Of a stretch of DNA of 44,097 nt, positions 7,601-14,238 are shown piece by piece. The notes under the pieces are model-generated. The model was given only the letters and a program-made list of their open reading frames with translations. It was not told the DNA's origin and searched no databases. Origin of the DNA: a virus; the IMG/VR virus record IMGVR_UViG_3300037088_000515, positions 1 through 44,097 of that record, one strand, 5' to 3'. Positions within the stretch are counted from its first letter, which is position 1. Every line of letters starts with the position of its first letter. The position numbers and the translations under genes were made by a program.

Positions 7601-8536
7601 TTAAGAACGGGTAATTACGATTCTCTCTAATCCGGAAGGATTAAAAATCAAAAATCCGAGGATCTCAAACACTGAGAAGCCAATCTGACGAAGGTCAGGG
7701 CGGTCAGCGGAAAGCACGGTGAGAGGAACACGCTCAGGGATGACACCAAGGAACTCGGCATCAGCCATGACCCAAACGTCACCGTAGGAGACTTTTCTGG
7801 ACTGCAAGATCGTTGCACCCCACAGATAGCCCATAATACCGGTTTTCAGCAAGTGACGCTGAGTCTCACGGTCTACATTGCTATCAGTCCACTTCAGGAT
7901 GTCCACATAATCACGAGGATTCATGAAGATGTAGGCAACTGAGAGGTCGTGACGCTGCACCATACCGAAGGCATCTGCAAAAGGCTCAACAGTCAGGCCG
8001 AAAGTGGTTGAACCATTGACGGTGTAGGCAAGTGAACGATTATACACATAATCGGTATAGAGGGTGCTGGTGGTGGCGGCGGTGGCAGCGGTGTCAATCG
8101 TCTTGAAAAGATTGAACACATAGTTGTCTTCCGCAGCGCCGACTTCCGCCTTAGCCAAATTAAGGGCGCGAGAAACGATATCGAATCTACGCTCTTTGAT
8201 CTGGGTGATGGGGATCATCGGGTTAGCGACGATTTCAAATGTCGGAACCGTCACACGAATTGGGTTTGCAACGTTGACGATATCGCCACCCTGCTCACCA
8301 ACGACGAACGCCTGCACGAAGCTGCGTCCGGTTTCGTCAAATTCCTTGTCGTAGATGGGAAGTGCTCCATCAGGCAAAGTTTCGACCATGAGTGCTTTAC
8401 GAGCGATACTCATGTAATCGCGGCGGCGGCGGAGGGATGGTCCCAGAGCGGCGGCGAGTTTCTGACGGCCTGCTGCGGTCTTGAGAATCTGACCCAACTG
8501 TGCGGTCTGTGCTTGGGTACGGGATAGAATAGTCAT
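7601..8536 (-). CDS. Major capsid protein, HK97-fold (putative)
   Basis: ATG 8536 follows AAAGGGAG. At 311 aa it fits a compact HK97-fold capsid protein. The order fits: a helical N-arm (residues 1-50), a short beta-arm region (DGALPIYDKEFDE), a PTFEIVANP beta strand, then a long spine-like helix (ERRFDIVSRALNLAKAEVGA, residues about 120-140). A-domain-like strands follow (IFMNPRDY, VWVMADAEF). The N-arm carries KTA at residues 19-21, a tripeptide repeated in the neighbouring head and tail proteins, which may be a maturation cleavage site. Downstream of protease, scaffold candidate and decoration gene, and followed by a strong terminator, it is in the expected place. Confidence 0.75.
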   Translation of the reverse strand: MTILSRTQAQTAQLGQILKTAAGRQKLAAALGPSLRRRRDYMSIARKALMVETLPDGALPIYDKEFDETGRSFVQAFVVGEQGGDIVNVANPIRVTVPTFEIVANPMIPITQIKERRFDIVSRALNLAKAEVGAAEDNYVFNLFKTIDTAATAATTSTLYTDYVYNRSLAYTVNGSTTFGLTVEPFADAFGMVQRHDLSVAYIFMNPRDYVDILKWTDSNVDRETQRHLLKTGIMGYLWGATILQSRKVSYGDVWVMADAEFLGVIPERVPLTVLSADRPDLRQIGFSVFEILGFLIFNPSGLERIVITRS

Positions 8537-8551
8537 TGTATTTGTCTCCCT

Positions 8552-9028
8552 TTACAAGAATGACGCAACGCCAAGCCAAGGCTCGGTGGCAGAGATGGCG
8601 TGAGTGCAGATACCCACTGGGGTGACACCAGCAGTGTTCGCTGAACCTTTGGTTGCAGTGAACATACCAGGACCAACACCGCCTACACCGTTTACGTTAG
8701 CGCAATAAAGCAACTGACCGCAAACTGGAGTAGCACCAGTTACCTGAGCCGAAGGAACCTTGAACTTGGGGAAAGCACGGACCACAGGAGTCTTTCCAGA
8801 ACCCGAAGGGGTAATGGAAGAACTGAACTGGCCAGCACCCAAGAGCAAGAAGCCGTAAGGCTGCTCGGGGGAGGCTCCCGTCTGGGAGTTTGCTCCATCC
8901 AGAGGATGGACAATAAGGTTGAGGACGCCAGGGGTGGAAGCTCCACCGTACACGATACTGACAATGGCTCCAGAAGCGTAGCCAGCAGCAGTTAGTGCAG
9001 CGTTATCAACACCGGGGTCACCGGTCAT
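8552..9028 (-). CDS. Putative capsid decoration or head protein (intron-associated)
   Basis: The 158-aa frame from ATG 9028 (MTGDPGVDNAAL) is Gly/Ala/Thr-rich and beta-like, with no enzyme motif. It ends 15 bp before the capsid gene, which suits a head decoration protein. ATG 9028 has no convincing ribosome site. The same frame stays open upstream to a TGA at 9085-9083 and reads like protein (EYYGQNDGTCVPNLTM), so the true N-terminus may be joined from an upstream exon through the group I intron. Alternatively it starts at 9028 by reinitiation: a spliced leader frame would stop at 9033-9031, two bases before this ATG. Confidence 0.65.
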   Translation of the reverse strand: MTGDPGVDNAALTAAGYASGAIVSIVYGGASTPGVLNLIVHPLDGANSQTGASPEQPYGFLLLGAGQFSSSITPSGSGKTPVVRAFPKFKVPSAQVTGATPVCGQLLYCANVNGVGGVGPGMFTATKGSANTAGVTPVGICTHAISATEPWLGVASFL

Positions 9029-9074
9029 AGTCAGATTGGGGACGCAAGTTCCGTCATTCTGGCCGTAATATTCG

Positions 9075-9309
9075 CATTTGTTTCACTTGTGGTTTTCTTC
9101 CCACTAGGAAATTTTCTCTACCACTTCAGTTTTCACTGCCACTACCATTAGTGTTTGTGGTCTGGACTATGCCTTCATCTTGTTGAAATTGCTTCAAGTT
9201 AGATGGGTTATTATAGTCTCTACACGTTCAAATCTTAGCACCGTATGATTTGCTTCGCTCGGCGTTGGCATCAGGGATTACCTGGAAGCGTTCACCGAAT
9301 TTAAACCTT
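9075..9309 (-). ncRNA. Group I self-splicing intron, compact and ORF-less (about 235 nt)
   Basis: Read on the minus strand. The core signature is TAGAGACTAT (9222-9213) and, 43 bases on, GGCATAGTCC, which give a perfect P7 (GACTAT 9218-9213 with ATAGTC 9170-9165). AACGCCGAGCGAAGC upstream resembles the P4-P5 consensus of bacterial group I introns. At the 5' boundary, exon CGTTCGT (9316-9310) pairs with guide GTGAACG (9295-9289), leaving the required U.G at the splice site. The five guide bases just before it (ATTCG, 9300-9296) pair perfectly with CGAAT (9074-9070), a textbook P10, directly after a G at 9075. These fix the likely splice sites at 9310/9309 and 9075/9074. It has no internal ORF. 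Catalysis itself is not shown. Confidence 0.75.
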
Positions 9310-9364
9310 ACGAACGTAATGTTTCCATTGCGCCGACCCGATATACGTTAAGTTCGAGATACAT
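9310..9364 (-). CDS. Likely first exon upstream of the group I intron
   Basis: ATG 9364 has an excellent AGGAGAG site and encodes MYLELNVYRVGAMETLRS before meeting TAA inside the intron at 9310-9308. The last base, T9310, is the predicted 5' splice-site U. After splicing at the predicted sites this frame would run 15 more codons and stop at 9033-9031, two bases before ATG 9028. A different frame of the same exon (NGNITF...) would instead fuse to the decoration-protein frame. So either this is a short coupled leader peptide, or one base is missing or shifted in the exon. Confidence 0.5.
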
Positions 9365-9523
9365 TCTCTACTCTCCTATATGAGTTTTTCGCTTCCCCAT
9401 GGATCAGCCGAGATGGCGAGATCACTACAAGATGGAGTCGCTTGTGCAAATAAGGAAGAGATATTTACAAAACAAAGTTACTTATATAACATGGTTTTCC
9501 AGTATTAGATATAGAGGATAAAA
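9365..9523. promoter_or_regulatory. 159-bp divergent intergenic leader between exon 1 and the homing endonuclease
   Basis: This AT-rich gap must hold the start signals of both the minus-strand capsid-side exon and the plus-strand endonuclease. On the plus strand TTTACA (9464-9469) and TATAAC (9485-9490) are present but only 15 bp apart, which is short for a sigma-70 promoter. Both flanking genes have good ribosome sites (AGGAGAG on minus, AGAGGAT on plus). Nothing else was recognised. Confidence 0.3.
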
Positions 9524-10126
9524 ATGACTAGACCACTGGGGGTTTACCCGTTTCCATATGATACCAGAGCCGGAATTTACCGAATTGAAAATAAATTGAG
9601 CGGAATAGTGTACATCGGCTCTGCTGTTGATTTCTACAGAAGATGGAGAAGACATCATAACGAGCTAACTCGAAAGGTTCACAGTAATCAACATTTACAA
9701 CGAGCTTGGGACAAGTATGGAACAGATTCATTCATTTGGACAGTGATAGAGGAGACCAAACCTGCAAGAGAGGTGCTGCTTTCTCGTGAGCAATATTGGT
9801 TAGATAGGCTCAGAGACGAGGGAGCAGAACTTTACAATACCTGCATTACTGCTGGATCGCATCTGGGTGTGAAACGTTCTGAGAAAACTAAAAAATTAAT
9901 GTCTCAAATTGCCCAGAAACGAGGGGATAATGGCATGGTACGAGATAAAGAGTGGCGAAAACAGATATCTGAAGCAAACAAGAGTAATGTAAAGACTAGG
10001 TGTGGAGCAGAGATGAGAAAGAAGGTGTCGATAGCTCACTCCGGAAAGAGGTGGGTGACCAGAAGTGGAGTAAACAAACAGATTAATCCTGATGATTTAC
10101 AGACTTCCCTATCTGGGGGTTGGTGA
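9524..10126 (+). CDS. GIY-YIG homing endonuclease with NUMOD3-type repeats
   Basis: ATG 9524 has AGAGGAT upstream. Residues 17-100 form the GIY-YIG nuclease domain: GIYRIENKLSG, VYIGSA, the arginine in the DFYRRW segment, a conserved histidine region (HHNEL, HSNQHLQRAW), and YGTDSFIW. The C-terminus carries three NUMOD3-like modules (KTKKLMSQIAQKRG, EWRKQISEANKSN, EMRKKVSIAHSG) that would bind DNA. It is a free-standing gene, opposite in strand to everything around it, 160 bp from the exon that holds the group I intron. This suggests that it cuts an intron-less or endonuclease-less allele nearby, helping spread of the intron. Complete at 200 aa, with no internal stop. Confidence 0.9.
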   Translation: MTRPLGVYPFPYDTRAGIYRIENKLSGIVYIGSAVDFYRRWRRHHNELTRKVHSNQHLQRAWDKYGTDSFIWTVIEETKPAREVLLSREQYWLDRLRDEGAELYNTCITAGSHLGVKRSEKTKKLMSQIAQKRGDNGMVRDKEWRKQISEANKSNVKTRCGAEMRKKVSIAHSGKRWVTRSGVNKQINPDDLQTSLSGGW

Positions 10127-10143
10127 CTTGGATTCGTCAGGCA

Positions 10144-10593
10144 TTAATAGAGTAATTCTGCCAATTGACAAGAAAAAGTGGTCAGAGGGAACTCTCTGAG
10201 CATCTGTGGTTTAGTATCACTCTGATAGGAAAAGCTATCATAATTGCTGGAAAAAGACTCAAGATCATCAAGATTCAAACCTGTCACCTCTACCCACTTG
10301 CACTCTTCTGGGTGTAATACATCATCACGACTAACCTGGTACTTTATATTCATATGATTAGCATTAGGATTAGATTTTTTATTTTTAATTTGCTCGTAAA
10401 TCCACATCCAATTCGAAAGATACTGTGCGGTGTGTACCCTATTTCTAAAATAAGGGGTATAGCTGTCTACAAAATAATAAAATTTAGCAGTAGAAGTGCG
10501 TTGTTTAAGGGAGCCCCATATTTTTGAAGGCATAAGCCCTTTTTCTTTAAGGGTATGAATCAATTCCCACGTAGGGCTTTCATTTGTCCACAT
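10144..10593 (-). CDS. Unrecognised AT-rich gene beside the homing endonuclease (149 aa)
   Basis: The frame from ATG 10593 (MWTNESPTWELIHTL) is complete and aromatic-rich (FYYFVDSYTPYF, NWMWIYEQI), and it is richer in A+T than the flanking scaffold and capsid genes. The start has no ribosome site: it is preceded directly by a 9-bp hairpin. A later ATG at 10533 has AAAGGG before it and could be the real start. It sits convergent to the endonuclease, 17 bp apart, in the gap between scaffold candidate and intron. It may have arrived with the mobile element. No family recognised. Confidence 0.5.
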   Translation of the reverse strand: MWTNESPTWELIHTLKEKGLMPSKIWGSLKQRTSTAKFYYFVDSYTPYFRNRVHTAQYLSNWMWIYEQIKNKKSNPNANHMNIKYQVSRDDVLHPEECKWVEVTGLNLDDLESFSSNYDSFSYQSDTKPQMLREFPLTTFSCQLAELLY

Positions 10594-10598
10594 AAATC

Positions 10599-10622
10599 AG
10601 CGGCCTCATTTAAGAGGCCGCT
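10599..10622 (-). terminator. GC-rich hairpin between scaffold candidate and the 149-aa gene
   Basis: AGCGGCCTC and GAGGCCGCT form a perfect 9-bp stem with a six-base loop, 27 bp after the stop at 10649. There is only a weak U-rich trail (GATTTATG), so it may be a partial terminator or an mRNA-end stabiliser. The left arm contains the CGGCCTCTT string also seen before two other genes. Confidence 0.5.
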
Positions 10623-10648
10623 AGTTCAGAGAGCTATTCGCTTACTGT

Positions 10649-11893
10649 TTAGATATCGTCCGTGAAGACGAGGTTGGCAAGCATCTGCTGTTCAGACTTG
10701 GACTCGCTACCAGCGGTCTTGACATTGCCAAGACTGCGGAGCGATGCGGCCTTTGCCGGAGCCTTGCCAGCGACAGTTTTCTTCGGGGCTTCGAGCTTGG
10801 GCTCACCCTCGCGCTTTGCACCTGGATCGTATTTGTCGGTCTTGAGGGTCTTAAGGACTTCATAGAGAATGATGTCTTCATGATCCTCTTCCATATCTGG
10901 CACTCCACCCTCGTTCAAAAGGTCTTCGGCCATATCACCACGTTCCACGATGGGGTCATCCACACCCTGGACCTTGGCGGCTGTCTTCTGATCGGCAAGC
11001 AGAACGTCGAGAGAGGTCACGTCAAAACGGGAAGCATGATGGAAGAAATCTTCTGGGGATGCGGTTGCTCCACCCTCTTCGAGTTCATTGGGCTCGGATC
11101 CAAAGAATCCTGCACCACCATCGGCTTCGACGGGGAGACCGTCCTCACCAAATTCCTCGCCTTCGCCTTCGTCTTCATTGGCCAATGCGTCGGTCTTGTC
11201 GCCCAACTCATCTTCATTGAAGATCTTGCTGAAATCGAGTTCTTCCTCGCCTTCAATTGTCTCTTCCAGAGCCGTAACATCGGCTTCGAGGTTGTCAATC
11301 TTCTCCTGAAGCTCTTCCTTCTTTTCATCAGGAATGGGTTCACCGGAGGGGGCTCCAGCGTCTGCTGGGGGCATATCGTCCATTGGAGGAACATCACCTT
11401 CGGGTGCGGGAGGAATGTCGCCTTCTGCTGGGGGAACTTCATCCATCGGAGGAACTTCCTCAGTTGCTGGTGGCATATCGTCCTTGGGGGCCTCATCCTT
11501 GGGAGCTTCGTCATCATCAGCTTTCTTGGCCTTTGCTGACTTGGGTTCGCCCTTTAACTCGCCCTTGACTTCATTCTGCATCTTCTTAAGGAAAGACTCA
11601 TCTTCCAAGAATTCGTTGAGTTCAACCTTGTGAACCTGTTCAAACTTCTCCGCAACCTTGGTATAATGAGCATTGATGGCAGTCTGACGCAGCATTGCGG
11701 TCAGGGCCTTTGTGGTGTTTGCCAAGAGGGATGAGGCTAACTGGTACTGAACTTCATTTGGAGCGGTCGGGAGCAAAGACTTGGCAAGGGTCCAGGCAGA
11801 AGCTACACGAATTTTGGCTTCCTTGTGTGCGGACTGCTTTGTTTCTCGGACACTAGCGAGACGTTCTTTCAATGACTTGCGATCTTCGGCCAT
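10649..11893 (-). CDS. Acidic, low-complexity protein; prohead scaffold/core candidate (414 aa)
   Basis: ATG 11893 has GGAG eight bases upstream. Residues 1-120 are basic and helical. Residues about 135-200 are Pro/Asp/Glu repeats of the type PPMDEVPPAEGDIPP. Residues about 200-300 are very acidic coiled-coil-like sequence, and a mixed C-terminus ends in LVFTDDI. KTA occurs twice (DQKTAAKV, NVKTAGSES). Highly charged, low-complexity proteins between prohead protease and capsid gene are typical of phage scaffolds, and that is its position here. No sequence family was recognised, so the scaffold call rests on composition and gene order. Confidence 0.6.
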   Translation of the reverse strand: MAEDRKSLKERLASVRETKQSAHKEAKIRVASAWTLAKSLLPTAPNEVQYQLASSLLANTTKALTAMLRQTAINAHYTKVAEKFEQVHKVELNEFLEDESFLKKMQNEVKGELKGEPKSAKAKKADDDEAPKDEAPKDDMPPATEEVPPMDEVPPAEGDIPPAPEGDVPPMDDMPPADAGAPSGEPIPDEKKEELQEKIDNLEADVTALEETIEGEEELDFSKIFNEDELGDKTDALANEDEGEGEEFGEDGLPVEADGGAGFFGSEPNELEEGGATASPEDFFHHASRFDVTSLDVLLADQKTAAKVQGVDDPIVERGDMAEDLLNEGGVPDMEEDHEDIILYEVLKTLKTDKYDPGAKREGEPKLEAPKKTVAGKAPAKAASLRSLGNVKTAGSESKSEQQMLANLVFTDDI

Positions 11894-11940
11894 GGTTCTG
11901 ACTCCTTTTTTGGTAGTGAAATGGGCTCTCTATTCCTGGT

Positions 11941-11966
11941 ACTAGAAAGTTTGTAAACTCTCTAGT
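11941..11966 (-). other. Leader hairpin before the scaffold-candidate gene
   Basis: ACTAGAGAGTT and AACTTTCTAGT pair on the minus transcript (11 bp with one G.U, four-base loop). It lies in the 86-bp gap between protease stop and scaffold start. No U tract follows, so RNA processing or mRNA stabilisation is likelier than termination. Confidence 0.4.
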
Positions 11967-11979
11967 TTTACTAATGGTA

Positions 11980-12831
11980 TTACATCTTCAGGTGATTAAG
12001 CTCAGCCATAAGGGCTGAGGGTTTGGGTAGAATAAGCTGGGATGCGGCTTTGCCAACATACTCAGCATCTTTGGTAAAGGCAGTCTTGGGGCCTTCCCAT
12101 TCGTTGGAGACAATGCCCCTAAGAGAAGCTCCGGGGAAGGCGGGAATTGCCACCCAGGATGCTTCAATGAATTTGACTCCGCCGTTAGGCATTGACTTGT
12201 GTCCACACAACTCAGCAACACGACGAGGAATACCGTCATCATCAGGAAGGAATTGTCCTTTATTGTATTGAAGGTGGGAGCAGTAATTGCCATTGTCGGT
12301 GACATGCTGATTGCAATAACTGCATATGACAATGTCAGTCACACAACCCATTGAAAGATATTTGATTTTTTCAGTTCTAATCTTATGAACCAGATCTTCT
12401 TGAGCCAAATCAGTCGCAACCAACAGATCCACAAAATAGACCCACACATCTCCGCTAATTTTGATTTTTCTCAAAACCGCATCAAGAATGTGGCCCTTGG
12501 CCGCTTTAGAATTCTGATAGTGCTCCAAGAAGTTGAACGCACCAACGAAACTACGATAAGACATCTTTAAAACAGTATTTTCCCAGGCATCATCATTATT
12601 ATTCACAAAATAGCTACATTCCGGCTTAATGAGATAATCGTAAGGATCACCCTCTGTCATTACCGAAGCCATGATAGTTACATGAGATAGCAGGTACTTT
12701 GAGGTGTTGGATGCAATTTTAGAAAAAGAGGCTGTTTTGTGTCCAAACTGGTTTTTGTGCAACTTATCCCACATAGAGACTGATATGACAGGATCTGAAA
12801 TAAGCCCAGTAGCATGTTTGGTAAAGCTCAT
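11980..12831 (-). CDS. Prohead (capsid maturation) protease, putative
   Basis: ATG 12831 has GAGGAG upstream, overlapping the previous stop. The call rests on a pattern seen in phage prohead proteases of the herpesvirus-assemblin-like type: a GHILDAVLRKI segment with candidate catalytic His114, and an LSMGC segment with candidate catalytic Ser160 about 46 residues later. Next comes a zinc-binding insertion (CSYC, then CSHL, residues 170-187) and a final FIEASWVAIPAFPGA strand. Gene order agrees: directly upstream of the acidic scaffold candidate and the capsid gene. KTA occurs twice (HKTASFSK, PKTAFTKD), as expected if it also processes itself. An inactive core protein is the alternative. Confidence 0.65.
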   Translation of the reverse strand: MSFTKHATGLISDPVISVSMWDKLHKNQFGHKTASFSKIASNTSKYLLSHVTIMASVMTEGDPYDYLIKPECSYFVNNNDDAWENTVLKMSYRSFVGAFNFLEHYQNSKAAKGHILDAVLRKIKISGDVWVYFVDLLVATDLAQEDLVHKIRTEKIKYLSMGCVTDIVICSYCNQHVTDNGNYCSHLQYNKGQFLPDDDGIPRRVAELCGHKSMPNGGVKFIEASWVAIPAFPGASLRGIVSNEWEGPKTAFTKDAEYVGKAASQLILPKPSALMAELNHLKM

Positions 12832-12840
12832 TTTGACTCC

Positions 12841-13506
12841 TCAGACCAGCATGAACTCGAAGCTGACCCCATCGAAACCAGCATTAAGCACCACATGTGC
12901 ATATTTGGCACGTACATTTAAAGTTGACGAAAGTTCCTGCTCCATCCGCACCATAGCAGAAGGACCAAACTCCGCCTGGGCGACTTTTCCACGAGGAATA
13001 TTGACCATTAGAATATCGTCATTGGTTTTGACATTCTCAGCCGAAACAAATTGCTTGAAATAGCGATTTGCAGCAACTCGATTGGCAATTTTGCGATTGC
13101 GATCTGATTCAAAATCGTAAGCGTGAACCTTAGTAGTCAAGCTACTATGATGATGAATCCAATCCTCATCATTGTCCTTGCCAATTTCTTCTTCTGTCGT
13201 CTCCGACATAAGCTTCTTTTCCTTGGGGGGATAATGGCGCACATGCCCTGCTACCGACTCAGTCTGAAGCATTCTGGCGTTGGGATCGGAGGCTTCTTTA
13301 GGCTCTTCGAGAACCGGAACCGCATCAAAACGGGAATCCTCGAAGGGATTTTCATGTTGAGTCTGGTAATCCCGGTCATAAATAGTTCCCACTCCCGGTC
13401 GAGCCATTTCAGTCAACAACGCATCCACAGCTTTTTTATGAACAAGTAAAGAAGCATCCGCTGTCTTGACAGCTTTAGACAGATGCTTCTTTAGCAGATC
13501 ATTCAT
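12841..13506 (-). CDS. Hypothetical virion-region protein (221 aa)
   Basis: ATG 13506 overlaps the tube-protein stop in TAATG, so the two are translationally coupled. The N-terminus is a basic helix carrying KTA (KAVKTADASLLVHKK). The middle is acidic and apparently disordered (residues about 50-115). The C-terminal half (residues about 140-221) is a mixed alpha/beta domain ending in GVSFEFMLV. The position between tail tube and prohead protease suits a head or tail assembly role. No family recognised. Confidence 0.65.
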   Translation of the reverse strand: MNDLLKKHLSKAVKTADASLLVHKKAVDALLTEMARPGVGTIYDRDYQTQHENPFEDSRFDAVPVLEEPKEASDPNARMLQTESVAGHVRHYPPKEKKLMSETTEEEIGKDNDEDWIHHHSSLTTKVHAYDFESDRNRKIANRVAANRYFKQFVSAENVKTNDDILMVNIPRGKVAQAEFGPSAMVRMEQELSSTLNVRAKYAHVVLNAGFDGVSFEFMLV

Positions 13507-14189
13507 TAGGAAATAGAGGAAAAGAGGAGAGATGCTCCGGTCACATCAGAAGGAGACAGACCAGAATCAATGAAATCTCCATACACGGATCCGTTGACAT
13601 CAAACACGTCGGTGACGATAATAGTTGCGTCCTCGGTGACGGCTGCTTGTTCAATCTGGAAGTTGGAGGTGTAGGACTCCATCCAGCAGCCCTCATAGAT
13701 GGTGACTACAGCGTAGAGGCCAGGGTTACCATAGTTGTTGAGTCCACCCTCACCCGCCACATCAGCCAAGTCAGCCTGACCCACATTCTGGGCCAAGGAG
13801 GCGAGTTCACTGAATGCGATTTCGGTCTTGATGTCAAATGGCCATTTGTGATGCTTGAGCGAACGAACCAAGCCACTGACGCCCGCCTTGTAACCCAACA
13901 TCTGCATGATATTGGCAAGGTAGAGTGCGGTGCGGTTAATCGTCAGCGTCATCGGCTGGGTGATACCGGGCACAAGCTCGGCAACGATATCTCCATAGCC
14001 CAGACCACGAATTGCTTCGACATTCTTTGATTCTGAGATATTGAAGCTAGAGGTGACACCCATCTTCACAAACTTGCCAACTCCCACCGCATGGGTGAAG
14101 ATCTTAAATCTTGACGATATTACGGTTTTGGTTTGGGCGGTAGTACCTTGACGGTACAGATAGGAATCGGTGAAAGGTGAATTGGCCAT
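13506..14189 (-). CDS. Tail tube protein (T4 gp19-like, putative)
   Basis: ATG 14189 follows AGGGAG. The signature is residues about 48-100: FNISESKNVEAIRGLGYGD, then ELVPGITQPMTLTINRTALY and MQMLGYK. This 'ESRN.E.IRG.G.GD...ELVPG...M...RTALY' pattern is typical of contractile-tail tube subunits. The length (227 aa) is slightly above the usual 150-200. The rest is beta-rich with a VTIYEGCWMESYT strand. Sheath and tube are separated here by two large proteins, which is unusual, since the genes are often adjacent. Confidence 0.75.
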   Translation of the reverse strand: MANSPFTDSYLYRQGTTAQTKTVISSRFKIFTHAVGVGKFVKMGVTSSFNISESKNVEAIRGLGYGDIVAELVPGITQPMTLTINRTALYLANIMQMLGYKAGVSGLVRSLKHHKWPFDIKTEIAFSELASLAQNVGQADLADVAGEGGLNNYGNPGLYAVVTIYEGCWMESYTSNFQIEQAAVTEDATIIVTDVFDVNGSVYGDFIDSGLSPSDVTGASLLFSSIS

Positions 14190-14238
14190 GTTTTAATCTC
14201 CCTATTGGTAGAATTTGATAGATATAAATCTCATTTTA

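Noticed and set aside
9217-9347. A protein-like minus frame through the 5' half of the intron (NGNITFVRFKFGERFQV..., ending GAKI and a stop)
   Set aside because: It has no NTG start. The segment holds the guide sequence and P4-P5-like bases that match the group I core. I keep it as a caution that the 5' splice site could be later than predicted, or that a small frameshifted gene lies here.
10880-11539. A 219-aa plus-strand open frame
   Set aside because: It is the mirror of the acidic scaffold-candidate gene. The Phe-, Ile- and Cys-rich composition results from complementing Asp/Glu codons, and no ribosome site is present.
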